Part shown: positions 1-7,007 of the stretch, in pieces
Numbering within the stretch: the stretch's first letter is position 1
Layout of the letters: every line of letters begins with the position of its first letter
NCBI GenBank assembly: GCA_050288085.1
Contig: JBNKDD010000084.1
Location: 1 to 19,975, forward strand
Length of the DNA: 19,975 bases
Direction: 5' to 3'
Origin: JBNKDD01 sp050288085
GTDB taxonomy: Bacteria; Chloroflexota; Anaerolineae; Aggregatilineales; UBA3940
Made by a program: the position numbers and the translations under genes
Notes under the pieces: generated by a model
Databases searched by the model: none
Told to the model about the DNA's origin: nothing
The model's input: only the letters and a program-made list of their open reading frames with translations

Positions 1-200
1 CCTTGCTTGGCTGCCACCACACGGAGCAGAGTCCGCATAGCATTCGCCACGCGACCATTGCGGCCAATGACGCGCCCCATATCTTCCGGGGCAACACGTA
101 GTTCGAGTATCACAGAGGTTTGACCTTGAATTTCCGTCACCTCGACCTGCGATGGATCATCAACCAGTGATTTAGCAATATACTCAACCAGCTCTTTCAT
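1..200 (-). CDS. khpA: KhpA-type KH-domain RNA-binding protein (partial, 3' end outside window)
   Basis: Small cytoplasmic RNA-binding protein of the KhpA (YlqC) family, known in other bacteria as a partner of KhpB in RNA chaperone and cell-division or cell-wall functions. Reading from the ATG at 200 gives 66 codons beginning MKELVEYIAKSLVDDPSQVE, then a KH core with the GxxG loop as GRVIGRNGRVANAMRTLL. Family members are about 75-80 residues, so only some ten residues are missing beyond base 1. An AGGAGG lies a few bases upstream of the ATG. It follows rpsP on the same strand 79 bp downstream, the usual ffh-rpsP-khpA order that often continues with rimM and trmD. Family assignment is secure; the function in this organism is inferred. 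Confidence 0.88.
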   Translation of the reverse strand, partial: MKELVEYIAKSLVDDPSQVEVTEIQGQTSVILELRVAPEDMGRVIGRNGRVANAMRTLLRVVAAKQ

Positions 201-279
201 GATACTGCCTCCTGATGGGGTAACAAGTAATTGCGTAAATTTCAGTTAGAGGATCGGGCAGTGCTGGTCCAGGAATGCT

Positions 280-753
280 TTACTCAGCTTCCGCCTCTGG
301 TTCCGGTGGTGCTTCTTCAACCTCTTCGACTTCGACCTCGACTTCGGCTTCAGCTTGTGCTCTGGCGCGGGCCTCAGCCTTTGCCTGAACACGTTCATCC
401 AGCAGATCATCGCGGCGTGTGCGTGGATTGACCAGCGGACGTTGGGCGGCCTCGGCCTCGGCCTCGATCACCAGGGCTTCCATATCCTCACCGGCCTTCA
501 GCCGTTGAAGACGATCATAGGTCCCCAGCTTCACTATGATGCGCATAACCGCCTCACTGGGCTGTGCACCAACATTTAACCAATGTAAAGCACGGGCTTC
601 GTCTAACTCCATCGTTGCTGGCTCAGTACGCGGATTATAAAAGCCGATTTTCTCAATGAAGCGTCCATTGCGCGCAGTGCGCTGATCGGTTACAACAATC
701 CGGTAGCTAGGCTGCCCTTTAGCGCCTACACGGCGTAATCTAATACGAACCAT
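280..753 (-). CDS. rpsP: 30S ribosomal protein bS16 with long acidic C-terminal extension
   Basis: Structural protein of the small ribosomal subunit, needed for 30S assembly. The first ~85 residues are a classic bS16 (MVRIRLRRVGAKGQPSYRIV, then RFIEKIGFYNPR and the conserved W-L-N-x-G-A-Q-P-S). The protein is 157 aa, roughly double the usual 80-90. The extra ~70 residues form an Ala/Glu/Arg tail ending in a run of Glu-Val, Glu-Ala and Pro-Glu, probably helical then disordered. GAGGA precedes the ATG. It sits 43 bp downstream of ffh and upstream of khpA, so it is probably cotranscribed. Extensions on bS16 occur in several phyla; the role of this one is unknown. Confidence 0.97.
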   Translation of the reverse strand: MVRIRLRRVGAKGQPSYRIVVTDQRTARNGRFIEKIGFYNPRTEPATMELDEARALHWLNVGAQPSEAVMRIIVKLGTYDRLQRLKAGEDMEALVIEAEAEAAQRPLVNPRTRRDDLLDERVQAKAEARARAQAEAEVEVEVEEVEEAPPEPEAEAE

Positions 754-796
754 ATTTGTTCCTCTGTCCTTGACTGATTATATTGATAATTATCTA

Positions 797-2131
797 TTAG
801 CGAAATAGACCTTTTAGATTGGTCGGCATCCGTTGGTTCTTTGCCAGCTTTTTCAGCATCTTCTGCATCTGGTTAAACTGATTGATAAGCTGGTTGACAT
901 CCTGTACGGTTGTCCCACTGCCTGCCGCGATCCGTTTCCGGCGGCTGGCATTCAACACCTTCGGACGACGTTTCTCTAAAGTCGTCATTGAATTAATGAT
1001 AGCTTCTGTGACCTTCAGTTGTCTATCTAAAACTTCTGGATCGACCTCGCGTGAAACCTGGCCCATCCCTGCCATTTCCAGAATCTGGGTAAGCGACCCC
1101 ATCTTCTTGACCTGCTTAAGCTGCTTCTGAAAATCCTCAAGCGTAAAGCTGGCTGTTCGCAGCTTTTCCTGCATTTCGAGGGCGTCTTGCTCTTCGATCT
1201 CCAGCTTCTCAGCCTGCTCGATCAGCGAGAGCATGTCAGCCATTCCCAGGATGCGGCGAGCCAGTCGATCCGGGTTAAAGATTTCTAACCCGTCCAGCTT
1301 CTCGCTGGTTCCCAGAAACTTGATAGGAACCCCGGTTACTTCGCGCATGGAAATAGCAGCACCGCCACGCGCGTCACCGTCGATCTTGGTCAGGATCAAC
1401 CCGGTGATTCCAACCTGCTCGTTAAAGCCCTGGGCGACGTTAACTGCCTCCTGCCCGATCATCGAGTCGGCAACCAGTAGGACTTCCTTTGGCTCGGTCC
1501 GGTCACGGATCGTCGCCACTTCCTGCATCATCTGGTCGTCGATTTGCAAGCGGCCAGCCGTGTCGATAATCACAACACTGGCATTCTCACGCTGGGCTGT
1601 TTGCAGGCCATCATAAGCAATGTCTGGTGGGTTGCCATCAGTTCCCCGGCTGTAAACCGGGATATCCAATTGTCGGCCAAGCGCCTCAAGCTGATCAACC
1701 GCCGCCGGACGGTAGACGTCGGCTGCAACCATCAGCGGCTTGTGGCCTTCGCGTCGCAGGTGTAAGGCGAGTTTAGCGGCTGTTGTCGTTTTACCCGAAC
1801 CCTGCAAACCCACCAGCAAAATCACGTAAGGCGTATTGCCGGATAGGTTCAGGCTGCCTGGTTTTCCCAGGGTTGCCACCAACTCCTGGTGAACGATCTT
1901 AACAACCTGCTGGCCGGGTGTCAGGCTTTTGGCAACTTCAGCCCCAACAGCCCGTTCACGCACCCGTTTAACGAGCGCTTTGGCGACGCCATAATGGACA
2001 TCAGCCTCCAGCAGAGCCAGCCGGATCTCACGCATGGCAGCATCAACATCGGCTTCGTTGAGTTTGCCACGTTTTCCTAGCTCTTTGAAGATGTCTTGTA
2101 GTCTGTCACTTAGACCTTCAAAGATTGGCAA
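797..2131 (-). CDS. ffh: Signal recognition particle GTPase Ffh (SRP54)
   Basis: GTPase subunit of the signal recognition particle; with 4.5S RNA and FtsY it delivers nascent membrane proteins to the translocon. At 444 aa it is the expected length. The N domain starts PIFEGLSDRLQDIF. The NG domain has the P-loop GLQGSGKTTTAAKLA (~108-122), DTAGR (~190-194) and TKIDGDARGG (~248-257). The Met-rich M domain fills the C-terminal third, with the RNA-binding stretch GSGTTVQDVNQLINQFNQM. The start is TTG at 2129-2131: GGAGGGG lies 8 bases upstream and the N-terminus aligns with other Ffh proteins. It is the first gene of the ffh-rpsP-khpA unit. secD and secF, which act on the same export route, lie further right but in a separate unit. 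Confidence 0.97.
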   Translation of the reverse strand: MPIFEGLSDRLQDIFKELGKRGKLNEADVDAAMREIRLALLEADVHYGVAKALVKRVRERAVGAEVAKSLTPGQQVVKIVHQELVATLGKPGSLNLSGNTPYVILLVGLQGSGKTTTAAKLALHLRREGHKPLMVAADVYRPAAVDQLEALGRQLDIPVYSRGTDGNPPDIAYDGLQTAQRENASVVIIDTAGRLQIDDQMMQEVATIRDRTEPKEVLLVADSMIGQEAVNVAQGFNEQVGITGLILTKIDGDARGGAAISMREVTGVPIKFLGTSEKLDGLEIFNPDRLARRILGMADMLSLIEQAEKLEIEEQDALEMQEKLRTASFTLEDFQKQLKQVKKMGSLTQILEMAGMGQVSREVDPEVLDRQLKVTEAIINSMTTLEKRRPKVLNASRRKRIAAGSGTTVQDVNQLINQFNQMQKMLKKLAKNQRMPTNLKGLFR

Positions 2132-2163
2132 GTTATTACCCCTCCAAACTTCATGAGTCAGGT

Positions 2164-2192
2164 ATTGTAGACGATGGCCCCTGTTTCGTCAA
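2164..2192 (-). promoter_or_regulatory. Predicted sigma-70 type promoter for ffh-rpsP-khpA
   Basis: On the minus strand TTGACG (2187-2192) and TACAAT (2164-2169) are separated by exactly 17 bp, each matching consensus at five of six positions. It lies about 32 bp upstream of the ffh TTG start, leaving room for a short leader with the GGAGGGG ribosome site. Read by eye, not experimentally supported. Confidence 0.6.
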
Positions 2193-2221
2193 AAAGCGTG
2201 GCTACATTTTATCCCAACATC

Positions 2222-2250
2222 TTGCTTGGGGTACTCTTTTCTGATACACT
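2222..2250 (+). promoter_or_regulatory. Possible promoter for the receiver-ATPase/Sir2/kinase unit
   Basis: TTGCTT (2222-2227), 17 bp spacer, TACACT (2245-2250) preceded by an extended TGA (TGN) element at 2242-2244. The -35 is poor (3/6) and the -10 moderate (4/6), so it rests mainly on spacing, the TGN and position about 50 bp before the ATG at 2299. It would diverge from the ffh promoter. Confidence 0.35.
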
Positions 2251-2298
2251 AACTTCGCGTTTACCCAGGATTTATTGATTGAAAAAAAACGAGGGATC

Positions 2299-3519
2299 AT
2301 GGCAAACGAGAGAATACTCGTCGTTGACGATGACTTAGACAGCCTCAAATTAATTGGCTTAATGTTACAACGCCGTGGCTTCAGCGTCAGCCAGGCTAGC
2401 AATGGGGCTATGGCATTGAGCCGGGCTAGAAGCGACGCTCCCAATCTCATTCTGTTGGATGTAATGATGCCGGATATGGATGGCTACGCAGTAGCCCGCC
2501 AACTCCGTGCCGACCCACAGACTAACCACATTCCGATCATCATGTTCACTGCCAAAACAATGGTAGATGACAAGGTGGCCGGGTTTGATGCCGGTGTGGA
2601 TGACTATCTGACCAAGCCCATCCACCCGGACGAATTGGTAGCCCGCATCCGTTCGGTGCTCACCCGTATGGCAGCCATGACTGTATCACCGGCTTCCAGC
2701 GCAGGTGTGTTTACGGAGCCTGCCGGGGCCCAACAAAAAGGCCAGGTGATCGCCTTCGTTGGGGCCAAAGGCGGCAGTGGAACCACCACCCTGGCGATCA
2801 ACACGGCGGTTGCCATTGTAGGCGAAGATCAGGACGGGCAGCCCTTAAAAGTCGCTCTGGCCGAGGTAAAACCAACGCCGGGTTCGATAGGGTTGCTGCT
2901 GAATATTTCCAGCACTGAAGGTTTATCCCGCCTGGTGAACAAAGGTCCTGCCGGGTTGAACCCAAGAGGCATCCGTGAGGAAATGGTCGCCCATGAAAGC
3001 GGCCTTCGGCTGCTCCTTGCGCCACTTCAGAGCGCCTCCGACGACCGGCTTACACCCGAAATATCTGAAGCTATCGTCCGGGGATTGGTCACAATGGCCG
3101 ATGTGGTCATTCTTGACCTGGGCAGCGGCCTGGATGAATTCAACCGTAATCTGATCCGCATGGCTGATCAGGTTGTCATTACCGTTGAACCGCTCCGCAT
3201 TTCTCTGATGCTGGGCAGCCAGATGATCGAAGAACTGGAGCGGCAGGGAATCGGCCAGTCAAAGATCAATGCTGTGCTGGTTAACCGGATGCCGACCGCT
3301 CAACCTATCTCCTACCAGAAAACGCGAGAACAATTGGGGACAGACCTGCTGGCCGTTATTGCCGCAGCACCAGAACTTGCCAATGAAGCCGCTGAAAACG
3401 CCACACCGATGGTCACGCTTCAGCCCGCAAGTTTACCAGCCGAACAGATTCACACGTTGGCTAGGGAGCTGCTGGGGCATCTAGGCTTTGGCAGCACCCC
3501 CACCTATGATTCCTGGTAG
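2299..3519 (+). CDS. Response regulator receiver fused to MinD/ParA-like (TadZ/CpaE-type) ATPase
   Basis: Two-domain signalling protein of 406 aa. Residues 1-125 are a CheY-like receiver: ERILVVDDD acidic pocket, phospho-acceptor D54 in LLDVMMPDMDG, T84 and K106 (DDYLTKP). After a ~20-residue linker comes a MinD/ParA-type domain starting VIAFVGAKGGSGTTTLAIN (~150-168). The signature Lys157 is kept, but the usual P-loop Lys after the last Gly is Thr162, and the usual Asp after the next strand is replaced (ALAEVKPTPG). This degenerate pattern resembles TadZ/CpaE pilus-localisation proteins. ATG 2299 is chosen because GAGGG precedes it and the receiver fold begins at once; TTG 2275 would add 8 residues. 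It is followed 8 bp later by the Sir2 gene and then a histidine kinase, its likely partner. No tad pilus genes are in view, so a pilus role is only one option. Confidence 0.9.
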   Translation: MANERILVVDDDLDSLKLIGLMLQRRGFSVSQASNGAMALSRARSDAPNLILLDVMMPDMDGYAVARQLRADPQTNHIPIIMFTAKTMVDDKVAGFDAGVDDYLTKPIHPDELVARIRSVLTRMAAMTVSPASSAGVFTEPAGAQQKGQVIAFVGAKGGSGTTTLAINTAVAIVGEDQDGQPLKVALAEVKPTPGSIGLLLNISSTEGLSRLVNKGPAGLNPRGIREEMVAHESGLRLLLAPLQSASDDRLTPEISEAIVRGLVTMADVVILDLGSGLDEFNRNLIRMADQVVITVEPLRISLMLGSQMIEELERQGIGQSKINAVLVNRMPTAQPISYQKTREQLGTDLLAVIAAAPELANEAAENATPMVTLQPASLPAEQIHTLARELLGHLGFGSTPTYDSW

Positions 3520-3527
3520 CAACAATT

Positions 3528-4313
3528 GTGGGTGACACGGACGCATTAATCAAACAAGCCGCCGCCCTATTACGCAGAACCCATAGAGGAGTAGCCCTGA
3601 CAGGAGCCGGACACAGCACGCCGTCCGGCATTCCTGATTTTCGGAGTCCTTCATCCGGCTTGTGGGAAAATGTCAATCCGTTTGAAGTTGCCTCTATCTA
3701 TGGCTTTCGGCTCAACCCGCAGGCATTCTTTGATTGGATTCGTCCCCTGACCAACACCATGTTGGAGGCAGAGCCAAACCCCGCGCATATCGCTTTGGCT
3801 CAACTTGAACAACTTGGCTATCTACAGGCCATAATCACCCAGAATATCGATGGACTGCATACCCGGGCCGGTTCGCAAAACGTCTATGAATTACACGGCC
3901 ACATGCGGCAGCTCACCTGTGTAGAATGCTTTAAAAGCTATGATGCAGACAGTATGATCCCTGATTTTGTTGAGACAGGCGAAATCCCCCGCTGTCCTTC
4001 CTGCAGGGGCATCCTGAAGCCAAATGTCATTCTCTTTGGCGAACAGCTCCCGGTGAACGTACTGCAGGCTTCTCAACGCATCGTGAAACAAAGTGATGTC
4101 ATGATAGTGGTTGGCTCGTCCCTGTCAGTCGCTCCGGCTTCTGACCTTCCGATGTTGGCGCTTTCGCATGGCGCGAAACTAATTGTCGTCAATTACCAGC
4201 CAACTTATATTGATTCGCAGGCCGATGTCGTGATTCACGACGACCTGGCCTACGTGGTACCCTGCATTGTTGAAGAATTAATGGCAAGTGAGGACGATCA
4301 TGGCACAACCTGA
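3528..4313 (+). CDS. Sir2-family NAD-dependent protein deacylase
   Basis: Cytoplasmic sirtuin, expected to remove acetyl or other acyl groups from protein lysines while consuming NAD+. At 261 aa it is typical of bacterial members. Visible motifs: GAGHSTPSGIPDFRS (26-40) for NAD binding, QNIDGLH (105-111), catalytic His123 in ELHG, a four-Cys zinc site (C131, C134, C156, C159), GSSLSVAPASDLP (196-208), and VVNYQPT near the end. The usual Ile in GAGIS is His here. The start is GTG at 3528, 8 bp after the preceding stop, without a clear ribosome site, which suggests translational coupling. Its last 14 bases overlap the kinase gene start. Being between a receiver protein and a kinase suggests a linked role, but nothing in the sequence shows the substrate. 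Confidence 0.94.
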   Translation: MGDTDALIKQAAALLRRTHRGVALTGAGHSTPSGIPDFRSPSSGLWENVNPFEVASIYGFRLNPQAFFDWIRPLTNTMLEAEPNPAHIALAQLEQLGYLQAIITQNIDGLHTRAGSQNVYELHGHMRQLTCVECFKSYDADSMIPDFVETGEIPRCPSCRGILKPNVILFGEQLPVNVLQASQRIVKQSDVMIVVGSSLSVAPASDLPMLALSHGAKLIVVNYQPTYIDSQADVVIHDDLAYVVPCIVEELMASEDDHGTT

Positions 4314-5562
4314 AATGCCGGATTTTGTCGGGGAAGAAGAATCGATCCTGCGGCGTTATGTGCGTACGTTGGCGAGGTACGAACGGCTGATGGAGATCAA
4401 CCGCTCCCTGAATTCAACCCTCGATATCGACAGCCTGCTTAAGCAAATCGTTGTCGCTGCCTCTGAGTTAACCGATACCGAAGCCGCATCGATCCTGCTT
4501 GTCGATAAGAAAACCGGCACTCTGCGCTTTGAGGCCGCCATCGACGTTGGGGGATTTTCTTTATCTTCCGTAGAAGTACCAATCGAGGGAAGCATTGCAG
4601 GTTGGGTCGTTACCAACGGGGAACCCCTGTTGATCGCCGATGTGACAGATGAGCCGCGCTTCTTCCGCGGCGTTGATGCCAAAAGCACCTTCCAGACTCA
4701 GAACATGCTGGCCGTTCCCATGCGGGCGCAGGATAAAGTCATTGGCTGTCTGGAGGGAGTCAACAAGCTGGATAACCAGCCGTTCACCGACGAAGATGTA
4801 AACACCCTGACTACTCTGGCCGCGCAGGCCGCCGTTGCAATTGAAAACGCTCGCCTCTTCCAGCAAAGCGACCTGATCTCCGAGATGGTTCATGAACTCC
4901 GCACGCCGTTGGCAGCCATAAAAGCAACCACTCACGTCATTCTTCGCCCGGAAATCATGGCTGACCGCCGGAAGGAGATGGTGCACACCATCGCCAGAGA
5001 AACCGACCGCCTGACCCGGATGACGACCGAATTCCTCGACCTGGCAAGACTCGAATCAGGCCGGAGTCGTCTGGTGAGTGTCCCGGTCAACCTCAATGAT
5101 CTCCTGGAATACGCCATCGAGACAGTTGAGCCACAGGCCAACGACCGCCAGATTTCTATATACCTGAGGATCACCCCACCGAATCTTCCTGCCATTCATG
5201 GTGATGGGGGGAAGCTCCAACAGGTCATTCTGAACTTGCTGACAAACGCCATCAAGTACAACCGTGAGGGTGGGGAGGTGCGAGTCTCCGCCGTACAACA
5301 TGACGACTTTATCGTCATCTCCGTCGCAGACACCGGGATCGGAATTTCAAAAGACAATCTGCCGCACATGTTCGAGAAGTTCTTCCGCGTGGCCGACACC
5401 GAAGGCTACACCCAGGGGAGCGGCCTGGGACTGGCCGTCGCCAAACGCATCATCGAGGGGCACGGTGGCGAGATCAAAGTCAAGAGCGAGTATGGCGCTG
5501 GAACAACCTTTTCTTTCTCCCTGCCTATTCCAACTCCGGCTGATGGGCATGCCAGTCAGTGA
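4300..5562 (+). CDS. Soluble GAF-domain sensor histidine kinase
   Basis: Sensor kinase of 420 aa with no membrane segment, so it should sense a cytoplasmic signal. A short N-terminal helix (ESILRRYVRTLARYERLMEI) leads into a GAF domain (~45-185), then HisKA with phospho-acceptor His198 in SEMVHELRTPL, then the ATPase core: N box NLLTNAIKYN, G1 VADTGIGIS, F box FEKFFR and G2 GSGLGLAVAK, ending GTTFSFSLPIP. ATG 4300 is chosen because TGAGGA lies 5 bases upstream; GTG 4288 would add MRTI. The gene overlaps Sir2 by 14 bp and is two genes downstream of the receiver-ATPase, its most likely target. The 3' end overlaps the opposing amidase by 38 bp. Signal unknown. Confidence 0.94.
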   Translation: MAQPEMPDFVGEEESILRRYVRTLARYERLMEINRSLNSTLDIDSLLKQIVVAASELTDTEAASILLVDKKTGTLRFEAAIDVGGFSLSSVEVPIEGSIAGWVVTNGEPLLIADVTDEPRFFRGVDAKSTFQTQNMLAVPMRAQDKVIGCLEGVNKLDNQPFTDEDVNTLTTLAAQAAVAIENARLFQQSDLISEMVHELRTPLAAIKATTHVILRPEIMADRRKEMVHTIARETDRLTRMTTEFLDLARLESGRSRLVSVPVNLNDLLEYAIETVEPQANDRQISIYLRITPPNLPAIHGDGGKLQQVILNLLTNAIKYNREGGEVRVSAVQHDDFIVISVADTGIGISKDNLPHMFEKFFRVADTEGYTQGSGLGLAVAKRIIEGHGGEIKVKSEYGAGTTFSFSLPIPTPADGHASQ

Positions 5563-6892
5563 CCTGCTGATAAGCATGAGCCACCCGCAGCAGCACCGAT
5601 GCATTGAGTCCAACCAGTTGAAAACCAATCGGCAGGCCGTTATTGGTAAACCCACACGGAACCGATATCGACGGTAGATAGCTAAAGCTAAAGGGATAGG
5701 TAAACCGTAACAACTGCTTGGCAGCAGCAATCCCTTCACTCCCGGCGATCTCAGGGGCCGGAACCGGCGTGGTCGGCATAATCAGCAGATCAACCTCATC
5801 CCGGAACAATTTATTAACCGAACGCCGCCACTCCCGACCGGTATGAGCCGCCCGCGCATAATCAACTACCCGCTGCGACATTCCCCACTCTAACCGCGCC
5901 CGCACATCCTCGCCAAACCGGTAGGATTCTTCCTCAAGTCTTTCCTGGTGATAGGCCGCCGCATCCCCCAAACTGATCACACTGGCCGCCTGCCAGGCTG
6001 TTTCGACCAGGGGTAGATTCGCCGCCACCCGTTTCATATTGCAGCTTTCGACCAGCGTATCCGCCGCCTGCTGCACCGCCCCCATAATCTGGTATTCAGT
6101 TTCCAACTGGAAAAAATCATCTTCTAACACACCGAGGCGCAGACTGGGCAAAGATTCTTTCAGGCCATTTACGCACCCCTGAAGATCGGCGGTCATCCCC
6201 TCGAAGATCACGGCCAGGTCGTGCGCCGTATGCGCCATCGGCCCGACCGTATCTAACGTCCAGCTCATCGGGATCACCCCCTGTGTGCTGACTTGCCCAA
6301 CCGCCGGTCGCAGCCCGGTCAGGTTGCACAGCGCCGCCGGAACCCGCACTGAACCGCCGGTATCCGTCCCCAACGCGCCCAGGCACATCCCCGCCGCCAC
6401 CGCCACCGCCGACCCCCCACTCGATCCGCCAGGGCTCAGATCGTGATTCCAGGGATTGCGGGCCGGGCCATAGTGGGGATTAACGTTGGTCGCGCCGATA
6501 GCGTATTCGTGTAGATGTGTCTTCCCGATAATGATTGCCCCGGCTCCCCGCAGTTGACGGATCACAGCAGCATCATCCTGTGCAATATGATCTTTCAAGA
6601 AGGTACCACCTGCCGTCATCCGCACGCCTTCTACATCGATCAAGTCTTTAACACCGAGTGGTATTCCATGTAGCGGCCCCCAGTAGTCACCGCTCATCAT
6701 GGCATCGGTAGCATATTGGGCCTGTTCAAGCGCCTGATCGCCCATCACCGTCAGGAAGGCATTCAATTCAGGGTTAAGCCGCTCAATCCGATCCAGGCAG
6801 GCTTGAGTCAGTTCAGTCGGAGACACCTGCCGCCTCTTGATGAGCCGGGCAGCTTCGACCAGAGTCAGGCCATTTAATTGGTTATCATCCAC
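5525..6892 (-). CDS. Amidase-signature family hydrolase (GatA-like)
   Basis: Hydrolase of the amidase signature family, which cleaves or transfers amide nitrogen. From the chosen start it is 455 aa, and its Lys-cisSer-Ser triad is complete: Lys82 (GVKDLIDVEG), Ser157 (SPGGSSGGSAVAVAAG) and nucleophile Ser181 (TDTGGSVRVPA). The 75- and 24-residue spacings match those known for GatA. The GTG start at 6890-6892 is chosen for the GAAGGG about 9 bases upstream and because the family's N-terminus (LTLVEAARLIKRRQVSPTEL) begins there. The open frame continues upstream to 7117, but that part would overlap fdhD and has no domain. No gatB or gatC is adjacent, so it is more likely a stand-alone amidase than the tRNA amidotransferase subunit. 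Substrate cannot be predicted. Confidence 0.92.
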   Translation of the reverse strand: MDDNQLNGLTLVEAARLIKRRQVSPTELTQACLDRIERLNPELNAFLTVMGDQALEQAQYATDAMMSGDYWGPLHGIPLGVKDLIDVEGVRMTAGGTFLKDHIAQDDAAVIRQLRGAGAIIIGKTHLHEYAIGATNVNPHYGPARNPWNHDLSPGGSSGGSAVAVAAGMCLGALGTDTGGSVRVPAALCNLTGLRPAVGQVSTQGVIPMSWTLDTVGPMAHTAHDLAVIFEGMTADLQGCVNGLKESLPSLRLGVLEDDFFQLETEYQIMGAVQQAADTLVESCNMKRVAANLPLVETAWQAASVISLGDAAAYHQERLEEESYRFGEDVRARLEWGMSQRVVDYARAAHTGREWRRSVNKLFRDEVDLLIMPTTPVPAPEIAGSEGIAAAKQLLRFTYPFSFSYLPSISVPCGFTNNGLPIGFQLVGLNASVLLRVAHAYQQVTDWHAHQPELE

Positions 6893-6963
6893 GTCAGGTT
6901 GCCCTTCACTTTTCCAGGATATGTATCTATTGTACCCTTGTATGAAGCGTTCCGGCGGCACGT

Positions 6964-6972
6964 TGCTATAAT
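6964..6972 (+). promoter_or_regulatory. Extended -10 promoter upstream of fdhD
   Basis: A perfect extended -10, TGCTATAAT, lies about 36-45 bp before the fdhD start. No -35 is visible at 16-18 bp spacing, as is usual for extended -10 promoters. Immediately downstream, ATCAC and GTGAT (6971-6985) form a small inverted repeat with a 5-bp spacer that could be a regulator site, though it is short enough to be chance. Confidence 0.5.
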
Positions 6973-7007
6973 CACATATAGTGATCGAGTAATGGATTTG
7001 AATTGGG

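Noticed and set aside
6117..6386. 89-codon minus-strand frame inside the amidase gene
   Set aside because: Arg/Gly-rich shadow of a GC-rich gene in another frame; the amidase catalytic residues are in the main frame.
5525..6892. GatA subunit of the tRNA amidotransferase
   Set aside because: The triad fits, but no gatB or gatC is adjacent and the family has many stand-alone amidases; function left general.
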